Positions 10,081-19,909 of a stretch of 64,000 bases of DNA are shown here, in pieces (position 1 is the first letter of the stretch; every line of letters begins with the position of its first letter). Source of the DNA: Skeletonema tropicum (lineage: Eukaryota > Bacillariophyta > Thalassiosirophyceae > Thalassiosirales > Thalassiosiraceae); the NCBI GenBank assembly GCA_037178625.1, contig CM074130.1:2542001-2606000 (forward strand), given 5' to 3'. A program made the translations under genes and the position numbers. The notes under the pieces were generated by a model. It searched no databases, was not told the DNA's origin, and saw only the letters and a list, made by a program, of their open reading frames with translations.

Positions 10081-11436
10081 CTATGGCACTGACTTCTTAT
10101 GTATTTGGTGGCTCTCAATTCTCTTGATGTAAGTGAAGCCACACATGCCACAGCAGACACAACACATTCCCAACATTTTCTTCCAGCCAAAACCCTTCCC
10201 CTCCCAAATCCATTCCAAGACGGCAGTCATTGGTGGCTGGCAAGCAGCGAACAAAGTTATGACGCTGCTTTCCAAGTGGGATGAGGCATAAGATGCAATG
10301 GCAAAACACGCTCCACCGACAAAGTACGCCGAATAAAACAATCCATATCGAAAAGTGGGAGAGGTTTTCAAAGCTAGATGCAATTGACTGAGTGCTTGTC
10401 CAAGAGTACATCCAGTCAAAGTGCCTCCAAATAAAATACTATCCAAGAAAAGAGACACGAAGCAGACACTACATCCAATCCCGAACATCCACCCTGTAAG
10501 TGTGATAGGTGGATAATGATTCAATTGCTTCTGAAGCAATGCGGTGGCGGAGTACGCAGCAACTATACCTGACAACACTATGTTGCCTTGAATGAATTGC
10601 ATATGATCCATCCCTGCTCCTTCACCTTCAGCAGTCTTATGATCATTGCCATGAATAAAGTCAGCCATCAATACAATCAAACTTCCACCAACTGCCAACA
10701 ATAGACTCCCTATTTGTGCCAGTGGATGTCGCTCGCTTCTTTTCTCCAGCTTCAATAGAACAGCAGCGCAAAAGCATCCCAGCGGTATCATGGGACCATC
10801 CCAAACTGAAACAATTGTAGGACTTGTTAGAATTAAACCTTTGGTGTAGCAGGAAGGTAGAAGTAACATCCCAGCAGTGCCAGCGGCAATTACTTTCAGA
10901 GCTTCTGTGTTTATATTTCTCACCAACCTTGTGAATTGTTTTTGACCGTTCAATAACGTGTAGAAAATGTAGCTTATGATAAATGTAAAGCAGTGATTTC
11001 CCTTTGATGAACCTCGCTTCCTTCTTCTTGGTCGATGAAAAAACCTACTTGCATGTTGTTGAATTCTTGTCAAAGGTAAATCTTCTATCTTTTTGTCAGT
11101 TATTGAATCACTGCTACACGTTGACTCAATTGTAGATGCCGAGGGAGACAGACTCAACCCTATACTATTTCCACTTTCAATCGATATCATCGAAATGCCT
11201 GATTGAGGCGCCTTTGCCTTCAGCTTCTTCTGTTTGAATAAGCTGGGAAATTTGACTGGCCCCTCATATATTCTACCCAGCGTTAGTAACAGCGTCGCAG
11301 AAATGAACGTTCTGACCAAAATATAGGCAAATGGTGTCAGATACGGCACCGTGGTCAACACATGCTTGCCCAGCACATGCCAACTTGATGCGAATAATTG
11401 CGAACATAGCAAGGCCAAAAAAGGAAGCACAGACAT
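10081..11436 (-). CDS. EamA/DMT-family transporter
   Basis: 451-residue polytopic membrane protein from ATG 11436. Hydrophobic segments start at the very N-terminus (SVLPFLALLCSQLFASSWHV) and include PYLTPFAYILVRTFISATLL, a GTAGMLLLPSCYTKGLIL helix, PTIVSVWDGPMIPLGCFCAA, IGSLLLAVGGSLIVLMADFI, NIVLSGIVAAYSATALLQKQ and a C-terminal SVITLFAACQPPMTAVLEWI helix. A long hydrophilic Ser-rich loop with a basic stretch (FFHRPRRRKRGSSKG) separates helices 2 and 3. The fold resembles EamA/WAT1-like drug-metabolite transporters. The substrate cannot be predicted. The C-terminus after the last helix is short and basic. A second, unrelated-looking EamA gene lies at 23.9-25.9 kb. Confidence 0.75.
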   Translation of the reverse strand: MSVLPFLALLCSQLFASSWHVLGKHVLTTVPYLTPFAYILVRTFISATLLLTLGRIYEGPVKFPSLFKQKKLKAKAPQSGISMISIESGNSIGLSLSPSASTIESTCSSDSITDKKIEDLPLTRIQQHASRFFHRPRRRKRGSSKGNHCFTFIISYIFYTLLNGQKQFTRLVRNINTEALKVIAAGTAGMLLLPSCYTKGLILTSPTIVSVWDGPMIPLGCFCAAVLLKLEKRSERHPLAQIGSLLLAVGGSLIVLMADFIHGNDHKTAEGEGAGMDHMQFIQGNIVLSGIVAAYSATALLQKQLNHYPPITLTGWMFGIGCSVCFVSLFLDSILFGGTLTGCTLGQALSQLHLALKTSPTFRYGLFYSAYFVGGACFAIASYASSHLESSVITLFAACQPPMTAVLEWIWEGKGFGWKKMLGMCCVCCGMCGFTYIKRIESHQIHKKSVP

Positions 11437-11946
11437 TCTACTGATTAAGCTGCTCCTTGACTGTATGAGGTTGCATTATCCGTTACAGTTAGAGTCTTTT
11501 GCTAGAGGAGTATTGTACAACATACAATTACTTTTATCGATCGGGTGCTAAGCCTAAGCAGTATCGGGGTACATACAATACGATAGCATTTTTCATTTTG
11601 TAATAGGGTTTGAAGTTTGAAGCCAGAACAGCCCACGCGCGCGACGCGCGCAGCCAGCAGCCTGCAGCAGCGCTTTTGTGCCGGCCCTTGAGCAGAGATG
11701 GGCGTCTCGGAAGACCCAGAAGCCCACTCATGTACCTGAAGATGATTCTTCTTGGTACGAAAATGTATATAGGTCTAAAAGTATCTTTTGATCGCCGACT
11801 CTTCCGACTTTTTACGACCAACATGTGAGCATGGTCACGGTGTCTCTGGTCCGTCTCGCTTGCGAGTGCTGAGAATGGTGAAGGTGCATAAAGATCGGGT
11901 CTCTATTAGTACCCGTGATATCGGTAGAGCATTATATTAAGCTCTC
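11437..11946. other. Divergent intergenic region between EamA and MORN genes
   Basis: 510 bp holding both promoters. It contains a CG-rich patch at about 11632-11655 (CCCACGCGCGCGACGCGCGC) followed by a CAGCAG-type stretch, both uncommon in this AT-rich window. No gene is seen. Confidence 0.35.
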
Positions 11947-14049
11947 ATGGCCATGGCCGACATCGATACCATTCGCGAAGAGCGCCAGCGAGATGGCCTC
12001 TGCCCGAGCTGCGGTAATCGTCTGTACCAAGTCACCGGCGGTGCTGGCGGTAGCAAAGTGATGTCCAAAATGAACATGTTCAAACGGAACAAAAACCAGG
12101 CTGCCGCGCCGAGTGTGACAATGACCCCATTGACTATACCCGGATCCGTCGAGCGAGGGCAGTGCCTGCGCTGCAAGGATTCGAGAGCAGGCGTCGTGAT
12201 GGATAGAGTAGATAATGACGTGGCACATGTAGGAGCCATGCCGACAGTTCAAGCTGTGGCAGTGGTAGCCAAACCAACCATCGTGAATATGGACCGACAA
12301 GAAAATGCTGCTGACCATACTGATAAACAACTAAAAAGTCATGACAATAGGAAGCATCCTCCAGAACTTAATCTGCTGGGAATGAAGAAACCGCCGCCGG
12401 ATGTATTCACAGAAGTACCGCCCGTAGCTGCTGCAGCGGCTGCTCGAAAAGACAGCGATGCAAGCGACAGCTCTGATGATTTAGATGAAGAAGAAGCTGC
12501 GTTACTGGAATTCACTTTGTGCAATATTGATTCAGATGACCTTGCATCGTCCATGACGTTGGAAACGAGTAAAAGTGGAGGTGACTTGAAAGCGTTGGTT
12601 AACGACGATCTCGATGATCGTAAACCTGCAGCTAAGCCTGTGGTCACCCAACGCGACATTGACTTTTCCTTCTTGGAATCGACCACAACATCAGAGAAGA
12701 ATGCCAGTGAATTGAAATGCCCTTCCGGCATGAGTCCAGAAGTGTTTTATCAACTTCCACCTGAAATGCAGAAAGAACTTTCGGATGACTACGAGAATAA
12801 ATCAAGCAGCGTTGATGACAATGTAAGTTCATCATCCACTGACATAGATGCTGAAACATTGGCATCTCTACCAGAACACATTCGAAAAGAAATTTTGGAG
12901 GAGCAAGCGAAGAACAAACAACCTAGCGCTGCTGCTATACATCCCGGAGTTCGCAATCGGCGGAAGAGTTTGCAGGAAACAAAGCTGTCAGTTTCTACCA
13001 CTGATTTTTTAAGTCAATTGGACATAAACGAAGACGATTTTGAGGATCTACCTCAAGATGTGAAAAACGACCTAATGGAGAACAAGCGTCAGTCACAGCG
13101 GGAAAATCATACTAACCAGGGCGATGAGCTTAATGCAGGTTTTGATCCAGAAACTCTTGCTAGCTTACCTCAAGATCTTCGGGAAGAGGTGCTGGAAAAT
13201 GCCAGAAAAGAAAAGGAAGACCGGCGCAAGAAACAAAGCCGTCATTCCGTAGGTGCTCACAGCGTGAATGTGCCCGCAGGGTATGACCCGGATGCTTTCG
13301 AGGCGTTGCCAGAAGATATGAGGCTAGAGCTTTTGGAAGATGCTGCTCGCAAGGCGCAAAATAGAGGAGCGAATCGTGTTGACGATTTCTACGATGATGA
13401 AGATGTTGCAAACGCAATGACAGTAAATGCTGAACCGGTCAGGTCTAATATGATGTCGTGTACGTACAAGGGTGAATATAACGTGATGGGAAAGAGGCAT
13501 GGCGATGGAGAACTGACTTGGAAGAATGGTGATAAGTATGTTGGGAAGTTCAAAAACGGTTATATTGAGGGTCGTGGCACTATGACCTTCCGTGACAATA
13601 CTGAATATTCTGGACAATGGAAGAGGAACAAGTTTCATGGCGAAGGTACACGTCGCTTTCACAACGGGAACGTTTACAATGGAAATTATACCGATGGAAA
13701 GAGGCAAGGTCAAGGAAAGTGTTATTTCGCAAATGGAGACATGTATGTGGGTGACTGGAAAAATGATACAATTCATGGTTTCGGACGATACTATTACAAT
13801 AATGGCCATAGTTTTGAGGGCATGTTTAGAGACGGGAAACGAAATGGCAGAGGAAAATATCAACTCACTGATGGAAAAGTCGAGATTTATCGGTATGTGA
13901 ACGATTGTCGTAAAGGAGATGGAGTTAGATGGTCGAGCAACCGGAAAAAGGCTTGGCGGATGAATGGCGGAAAGGCCATCAAGCGTATTTCTCTGGAAGA
14001 GGCAGCACAAATTGCCAAACGACTTGGCCCTCAGGTCGAAGCTTCTTAA
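11947..14049 (+). CDS. Zinc-ribbon / UBM-like repeat / MORN-repeat fusion protein
   Basis: Intronless 700-residue protein with three parts. Residues 1-80 carry CPSCGNRLY and GQCLRCKDSR, two CxxC knuckles suggesting a zinc ribbon. Residues about 260-470 carry five spaced copies of a motif of type (D/S)PExxxxLPxDhRxELhE, for example DAETLASLPEHIRKEILEEQ, DPETLASLPQDLREEVLENA and DPDAFEALPEDMRLELLEDA. This resembles the ubiquitin-binding UBM helix of Rev1/Pol iota and HUWE1-type ligases. Residues about 505-660 contain at least six MORN repeats (YVGKFKNGYIEGRGTMTFRD, YVGDWKNDTIHGFGRYYYNN). MORN repeats often bind membranes or cytoskeletal partners. Ubiquitin binding is inferred from the motif only. 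The start could be the second ATG four bases beyond the first codon (MAMAD or MAD). Confidence 0.75.
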   Translation: MAMADIDTIREERQRDGLCPSCGNRLYQVTGGAGGSKVMSKMNMFKRNKNQAAAPSVTMTPLTIPGSVERGQCLRCKDSRAGVVMDRVDNDVAHVGAMPTVQAVAVVAKPTIVNMDRQENAADHTDKQLKSHDNRKHPPELNLLGMKKPPPDVFTEVPPVAAAAAARKDSDASDSSDDLDEEEAALLEFTLCNIDSDDLASSMTLETSKSGGDLKALVNDDLDDRKPAAKPVVTQRDIDFSFLESTTTSEKNASELKCPSGMSPEVFYQLPPEMQKELSDDYENKSSSVDDNVSSSSTDIDAETLASLPEHIRKEILEEQAKNKQPSAAAIHPGVRNRRKSLQETKLSVSTTDFLSQLDINEDDFEDLPQDVKNDLMENKRQSQRENHTNQGDELNAGFDPETLASLPQDLREEVLENARKEKEDRRKKQSRHSVGAHSVNVPAGYDPDAFEALPEDMRLELLEDAARKAQNRGANRVDDFYDDEDVANAMTVNAEPVRSNMMSCTYKGEYNVMGKRHGDGELTWKNGDKYVGKFKNGYIEGRGTMTFRDNTEYSGQWKRNKFHGEGTRRFHNGNVYNGNYTDGKRQGQGKCYFANGDMYVGDWKNDTIHGFGRYYYNNGHSFEGMFRDGKRNGRGKYQLTDGKVEIYRYVNDCRKGDGVRWSSNRKKAWRMNGGKAIKRISLEEAAQIAKRLGPQVEAS

Positions 14050-14142
14050 ATTGTATAGACAACAATTACTAACAAATACATTAATTTCTATTTTCATCAT
14101 AATGGGTTAAGGCTGACTTGGGTAAACATTCCTGAAGGCTCT

Positions 14143-15481
14143 TCACCCGACCTTGACCTGTACCCCATTCTTACTGAGCCTAGCTATCCCTTTTGAAGTA
14201 ACGTTACATTCGGCTAGTTGTAAATCTCTCAAAACTTTCCAACGACGCAATTGCTCGAGGCCAGAATCACTTATTTGGCTTGAATATCTCAAATCTAGTG
14301 ATTCCAAGGACTTGATTTTGGACAGGTAATAAAGCCCTCTATCAGTCAATCCTTCCCAGCCAATTATGGATAGCTGCTTCAGTCCCTTTACCTTGGATAT
14401 TTGCCTCGCACCTTCATCTGAAAAAATAGATCCACGTAACTCTACAGAAGACAGACGTGGTAGATGCTGTAGAGAGCTCAAACCTCGATCAGACAGCTTC
14501 TCGCAATGAGTTATCCTCAACTTTCTCAACCTTTTCAGCCCACACAGCACCTTCAAAACGTTATCGGTTAGGCTTTCTCCTGCACCCCGTTCCAATGCCT
14601 AGAGACTCAAGCCTTTGCATGTGGCTTAGCTGCAAAAGTCCGAGCCCAGAAATTTCAAGGCGCGTTCCAATGACGAGTGTTCGTAATGGAAGTCCAGACA
14701 TTGTTGCGAGTACGTTGTCATCAACGATCGGTGTCAAAGATGATGTTTTGTCAGCATTGAACCTACCATCAATGCTAAGAACTTTCAGATTGGAGAGTTC
14801 ACCCAAAAAGGTAAGTGATTTCAGATGCTTGTTATGGAGAAAATGAAGTTCTCTCAAATTGCTCAACTCTCTCCGAGACATTTGTAATTTGTCAATGCAG
14901 AGGTTCCTATACAATTCAAGCGATCGACTTTATCCTCAGGTAGCGGATTGCCTTTTTCAATTCAATGTCTGTAATTGAGGTAGGTAAAGAAACTTCGATA
15001 AAGTCGAAACGGCCTAATCCCTTTACCAACTGAAACCAATCTACTGTTAGCGTTCGACAACGAGCAAAACTTACTCTCTTTGATCCATATGTAGGTAGCC
15101 TCTGGAAATGAAAATATCCAGTTCATCGTTGGTGATGTCCTTCGGAAAGTCTACCTTCCCATCGCGGTGGCACCACTTGCGAGCAAGATGTTCAGTATCA
15201 CTACCTTTCTTCCATATCCAGTCAGAATAAGGACAATTATCAAGATTGAGCACTAGATGGCTTGTGAGCCGAGGATTTAATGTCACAGCATCCGGAATTC
15301 CAAGTGAAGCCAATCGCAAGTTCATCACATCTTCACATGGTAAGAATTTGGATATGTTCATCCATAGCTCTACCTGAATAGAAGTGAAAACCGCTTTGGC
15401 TGCGGTGTCGATTGCAGCAAGGGAATAAAAACTTTTGTGGCAGTTACCGACTGCGTTTGTTTTAGAAATGCACAACCCCAT
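14143..15481 (-). CDS. F-box-like / leucine-rich-repeat protein, reading frame interrupted
   Basis: The N-terminal part (ATG 15481 to about 15075) has an F-box-like stretch, VELWMNISKFLPCEDVMNLR. It ends at a GTAAGT-like donor near 15073. Further left, cysteine-type LRRs continue in three frames: FIEVSLPTSITDIELKKAIR around 14950-15040; LRELHFLHNKHLKSLTFLGE through HMQRLESLGIGTG up to about 14590; then SLTDNVLKVLCGLKRLRKLR to the stop near 14143. The LRR register continues smoothly across two breaks (about 14584 and about 14925) if one base is skipped at each. No GT-AG intron fits these gaps. F-box/LRR proteins are substrate adaptors of SCF ubiquitin ligases. The gene may be a pseudogene, mis-sequenced, or recoded. 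Confidence 0.55.
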
Positions 15482-15688
15482 CTTTCACATGTTGTTTTAC
15501 GCAAGGGTACATTTTTGTTTTCATATTATCTAGGGCTGCTTGAAGCGTTGCGCTTGGGGCTGCAGTTACATAGTTGGCTGCGCTGATAACGAGCAACATC
15601 TACTTGCCACATACCTATGTAAGTATGTACATGCGCACTGTTAACGTATCGCAGACTTTGTGAGAAGGTGACGAAGGTCGAATCGTGA
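15482..15688. other. Upstream region of the F-box/LRR gene
   Basis: 207 bp between the F-box/LRR start and the foldback element. No gene or clear regulatory motif is seen. Confidence 0.3.
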
Positions 15689-16200
15689 TAAGCCCAGACA
15701 GACCTCAAATCCGTCGGCCGGGCCCATTTTTTTTAGACCTCCACCATGACGGCCGCCTAATAAGCCCCTATATTTTATTCTCGATAACTTTTATTATGAA
15801 GCAGATATATACTATACCATTGATACTTACCTGTAGAGTATGTTTAGGAGAGCATATGGTATCAAAGAATCGTAGTAATATCTTATTTTCTCGCCGAGAT
15901 ATGCATTTTGGGGTTTACTATGAGCTTGTCTAACTTTACTGATGGACAAATTTGGCAGGCATGCCCATAGTAAGCCCCAAAATGCATATCTCGGCGAGAA
16001 AATAAGATATAAGTACGATTCTTGGATACCATATGATCTCATAAGTATACTCTACAGGTCTGCATCATTGGTTTAGCATATATCTCCGTTGTAGTAGAAA
16101 TTAAAGTTATGGGCTAGTCAGGCGGCCGCCATGGTGGAGGTCTCTAAAAAATGGGCCCGGCCGACGAATTGGTGGCGGGAACGGAGACTGTCTGGGCTTA
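15689..16200. mobile_element. Foldback/MITE-like element, 512 bp, long inverted arms
   Basis: The ends are inverted copies: TAAGCCCAGACAG at the left edge and CTGTCTGGGCTTA at the right. The arms continue inward with shared blocks: GTCGGCCGGGCCCATTTTTT, GACCTCCACCATG and GGCCGCC. A more central pair includes GCATTTTGGGG and CTCGCCGAGATATGCATTTT read on both strands. Nearly the entire element can therefore fold on itself around about 15940. No transposase is encoded. Flanking TA dinucleotides at both ends would suit a Tc1/mariner or PIF-type 2-3 bp target duplication, but that is not certain. Confidence 0.75.
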
Positions 16201-16358
16201 TTTAAATTGAGGGCTGCTGCATGCGCCCCCCTTTGTTCCTTTCCTCGTACTCTCTCAGCCCATAGTAATAGTAATAGACGCCCATCTTGCTCTCCGCCCA
16301 CCTTTCTCAAGCACACGCTCTAGCAAATTCTTTCTCTATACATTACTAATTATATGGC

Positions 16359-17431
16359 CTATTCAGCATTCTCTTTTCCCAACTTGCCAACGATGGGGTA
16401 TCCTTTCTTCGTCTCAAATGTATTGATCCAGTCGTTCAAAACTTTAATTTTGGTCTCCTCCAAATCACTAACATCTGTGTTTTCCAAATCCTTTGGATCA
16501 AAGCTCATCAATGCTAGTGCACGAGAAACATCTTTGCCTGCAAACTTTTGGTACGGTCCACCCTTTCCGTACATATTTACTCCACCAAATGACATATCAA
16601 AGACTTTATTACCTGCTCCTACGTATATCGGAGCTGCGCCATATCCCACGAATTCTTCGGGTACATCTTCCAGATTTCCATCGTATTTTCCCAATTCTTC
16701 CATAGTTATAATTCTATCTGATGATGGAAGCTTATCGTCGGGAACCAACTTTCCCTTAATGGGGTAGCATCTGTAATGCTCAAATTTCTCCAGCCAATTC
16801 TCCAACTCATTCCTCGCTCCAACACCCAATTTTTCACAAGCTGATACATCATCTAAAAGCTTTTCATCAAAACTCATCGTAGCCAGAGCTGCACCACACT
16901 CTCTTCCAGCGAACACTTCATAGGGGCCACCAGGACCATAGAAATCTCTTCCATTTGACACATCAAAGACTGTACCATTCACAGATAGGTACACTGGCTT
17001 CTTCTCATCAGTCTTTGTATCAACAGTTCCATCAAAATGCCGAAGTTGTGTCATAGTGAAGTTACGTGGTGGATCTGGTGTTTCCTCTTCTTCCTCTTCC
17101 TCATATTTTGATGCACCATTTGTCTGGAATGGAAGCGAATCATTGATCCATAGCCAGCCAAAAGCAGTGATGACAATCAGAGCCAGATACTAAAATAATT
17201 AGCATGTGAGTTGAATGAAGAACTGAAGATAGGAAATGTGCTTTGGTGGCCATCACAGTATTGAGCTCATTTACATGCATGCTTCAACTTCAAAAATCTC
17301 AGAAAAACACACATAACACACACTCAACACAAGCCCGTATGTACTATTCAACTCACCCCCGATGAACCTTCCACGCCAGTGATGCCATCGCACCATTTCC
17401 CCATTTCATTCGCAGCGTGTGATAGCGTCAT
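16359..17431 (-). CDS. Membrane-anchored protein with two cytochrome-b5-like (MAPR) domains
   Basis: Two exons. Exon 1 (17431-17357) reads MTLSHAANEMGKW...EGSSG; an intron of 167 nt (17190-17356, GTGAGT...TTTTAG) follows in phase 0. Exon 2 opens with a membrane helix, YLALIVITAFGWLWI, then an acidic linker and two heme/steroid-binding repeats: PVYLSVNGTVFDVSNGRDFY + GPGGPYEVFAGRECGAALAT, and PIYVGAGNKVFDMSFGGVNM + GKGGPYQKFAGKDVSRALAL. These match the MAPR/PGRMC type (FYGPGGPY), with C-terminal GYPIVGKL. The predicted size is about 301 residues. PGRMC relatives bind heme and assist cytochrome P450 and sterol metabolism in the ER. A tandem two-domain MAPR protein is less usual than the single-domain animal form. 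Both splice sites preserve the frame. Confidence 0.8.
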
Positions 17432-17541
17432 ATTGGTGTTGCAGCGGATTTTCTGCTGAGCTGAGCGCTACTTCTGTTGCTCTCTAGAGAGAGGTACTCT
17501 TCCGGCAGATTTTATGACCTTTCTTTTGACGGAGGAGACTG

Positions 17542-17640
17542 AGACCCGTTCTGTCAATGATATTTCGCGCGTATTTCGAGCCGATTTTGAGGCCGATTTT
17601 GCTTCCCGCCACATCTGAAATCCGCCACCCCTAAAATACG
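17542..17640. repeat. MITE-family copy, inverted relative to the one at 18.9 kb
   Basis: The stretch GACCCGTTCTGTCAAT followed by TTTCGCGCGTATTT recurs in inverted orientation at about 18982-19018. The following GGCCGATTT...CTTCCCGCCA...TGAAATCCGCC block also recurs there. The left end is clear, the right end is degraded. Confidence 0.6.
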
Positions 17641-18907
17641 TCAAAAACCTCTTGAAATCGGCCCTGCTTTTTTTGAGGTTTTTCACGTATTTCGAGCGTA
17701 TCTATTTCGAGCCGATTTGAGCCCGCCAACATTTTCCACGCAAGATGAAAACAACACCCCCCTATGCCCTCCCATTATGTCACTTATACACCCCTGTCCA
17801 ACCAGCTACCACAAAATCCGGCCGCTATAAGTTGGCGCATGTTATGAGCTTCCGTTAGAGCCGCCGGTCGGCGTTGTAGGCAGCGTATTCTATAAGATAT
17901 AGTTTGTTGTGTCGAGAAATGATGATGTCGATCGCTGCATGTCATTATTTGTGCATTAAATGTTTGGCGGATAACGCAAGAAATAATGTTATTTCGTGTT
18001 ATAATACCTAGGGAAGATATCCTCAACGTGGTGACTTTATTGGGTGGCCCTATGGTGTCGTTTGATGCGATATCAGGACCGAATAAGTCCGCTCGGCCCG
18101 TGCCGCCGACGGTGTTATCATTATGTTTAATTGTGTTACGCTGCTCTGATCTAGGTACATCCCTCCCCAATGATTACACAATAATAATCTTTGGTTTGCC
18201 GCCTAGCTTGGCTATCCATAAACTTCGTCTACAGAGTTAGAGTTAAATGTACAACCCACATCACCTGTTGGGAGGTTAATGAGGCTATTATAGCAGCTCC
18301 CCCATGAGGCAATATAATTGAAAGACACAATGTATTGAGCAGAATTATTTTTATTAAACTATTGAGAATGAGGGGGAACAACAGATTGGTGCCCTGCATC
18401 TACATACTAAGAATATTAGCTCATTATAGTTGAAATGAGTGATGTTATCCTGATCGATTTGTTCCTTCAGTAGCTTGATAATGCGAGTGATATGGATTGC
18501 TCCTCACCAATAACATTCAACACTCCCATAGTTTAGTTATATGAAGGAAATGGAAGGGTTATATTCCATGGAATGGGCGATAATATGGAATGATTGACCC
18601 TCATTGACCGTCGACGCTCAGTCGAAATACGGAAACGCTCTATTTAATGACCAATACGTCGTCACACACTTAATATCGGTACAAAGCGATGCCACCATTC
18701 GATTCTACGTTTAAAATGGGTTTAGGAACGATATTTTGGGTTTGAAAGACATGTGGTTGCCGGTGTTGAAGGTGTTCTACTATGTTGTACTTCATGGTCA
18801 ATAGGGTAGTAGGGTAGGTAGTAGGAGGCGGGCGTCAGTGGCGGGTGGCGGGTGATGGCTGGTGGCGGGTGGTGCGGCGGCTCATAAAATACGCAAGCAC
18901 AGGTGGA

Positions 18908-19018
18908 TTTCGTTCTGTCAATGAGAGCAAAATACGCGGATTTCAAATGGCGGGAAGCCGAAATCGGCCTTGAAATCCGCCTCAAAATACGCGCGAAATC
19001 GGATTGACAGAACGGGTC
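18908..19018. repeat. Short MITE-like palindromic element (about 105-110 bp)
   Basis: It begins with CGTTCTGTCAATGAG and ends with GGATTGACAGAACG, so the termini are an inverted repeat of about 11 bp (GTTCTGTCAAT). The interior has further self-complementary ATTTC/GAAAT blocks. It is related in inverted orientation to the copy at 17.5 kb. Confidence 0.6.
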
Positions 19019-19205
19019 TGAGGCGGGCAGGCGGGCGGAGATGAGGGGCGGGAGTGATTGATCGCTGTGATCTGGCGGGAACGCTTTTTCTTGGCGGGAA
19101 CGACGTCGCCGACGCAGAAAAACGCAGAAGAACATCGAACATAGCACAACAACAACAACAACATGAACATGCTGGTAAACTCAATTCTTATTATTAGCAT
19201 CGAGC

Positions 19206-19760
19206 ATGCGTATGTACCTAAAGAATAAAGCAATGGTGGCAATATCCATAATGTTATCAGTGCTGGCACTCGCCACGCAGTCTGCTCATGCGTTTCTGAC
19301 GGTACCGTTGCCATGTCATCGACAGTCGCGATTAGAATCTGCTGCCACAGATGACCAAGATACTTCCAACAAGCAACTACTCCTAGACAAGAGCACAGCG
19401 CAACAATTTACTATTCAAGTGTGCACGTCCACTAGCTGTTGCAAGAAACTGAACAATTTAGGATTAGATAAGTACCAAGTATTGGGCGACTTATACGAAA
19501 AAGCTAGATTAGAAGATGTCGAAACGGATCTGATAATAGAAGATGGAGGCTGTCGAGGAGGAAAGAATTGTGGAATGGGTCCATGTGTCGCGGTACTTCA
19601 CGAAGACTTTGATGGCAGTGTGGCACTGGAAGGTATGGCTCAGAGCGAGTTCAATGAGCGCGTTTTTCATGGAGTTTCGACGCAAGATGATGTAGATCGC
19701 GTTTGGAGTTGTATAGCAAATGCAATCAATCTCATGGCTGATGAAGCGAACGAAAGTTGA
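19206..19760 (+). CDS. Plastid-targeted thioredoxin-like [2Fe-2S] ferredoxin
   Basis: 184 residues. An N-terminal hydrophobic signal peptide (MVAISIMLSVLALATQSAHA) is followed by FLTVP, a stramenopile plastid cleavage motif with Phe at +1. The mature part has the cysteine pattern of thioredoxin-like 2Fe-2S proteins: FTIQVCTSTSCCKKLNNLG, then about 55 residues later EDGGCRGGKNCGMGPCVAV. This pattern occurs in NuoE-type and clostridial-type ferredoxins and in many plastid proteins. The likely role is electron transfer or redox sensing in the stroma; the partner is unknown. The second Met (residue 10) could be the true start. A complex-plastid location is inferred from the bipartite presequence. 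Confidence 0.75.
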   Translation: MRMYLKNKAMVAISIMLSVLALATQSAHAFLTVPLPCHRQSRLESAATDDQDTSNKQLLLDKSTAQQFTIQVCTSTSCCKKLNNLGLDKYQVLGDLYEKARLEDVETDLIIEDGGCRGGKNCGMGPCVAVLHEDFDGSVALEGMAQSEFNERVFHGVSTQDDVDRVWSCIANAINLMADEANES

Positions 19761-19909
19761 AGCGATGTGCAGGCATAGCATTCCACATATAACAATGATG
19801 ATGTTTATACATTTTCTACAAAATCTATTAGAGTATGGTGCAATAATCAGAAAGAAAGTTGCTCTGTAATAATGACCAGGGTTCATCAAGATGGCCATCG
19901 GCGTTTTCC

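Larger units (their letters stand above)
17432..19205. other. Gene-poor region with MITE-like repeats
   Basis: 1.77 kb without a convincing gene. It holds two related repeat arms (17542-17640 and 18908-19018, listed separately). The interior is AT-rich, with a TGACCCTCATTGACCGTCGA patch near 18594 and a GGC/GGT-rich run at 18824-18875 (GGCGGGTGGCGGGTGATGGC). The right 180 bp should contain the promoter of the 2Fe-2S gene at 19206. Confidence 0.4.

Noticed and set aside
15820..15835. ATACTTACCTG matches the 5' end of U1 snRNA
   Set aside because: It lies inside the foldback element and no other U1 feature (stem-loops, Sm site) follows; an 11-base match is likely chance.
17784..18240. Overlapping open frames on both strands in the 17.8-18.2 kb region
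   Set aside because: No domain, presequence or coding-like composition, and the region is flanked by MITE repeats.
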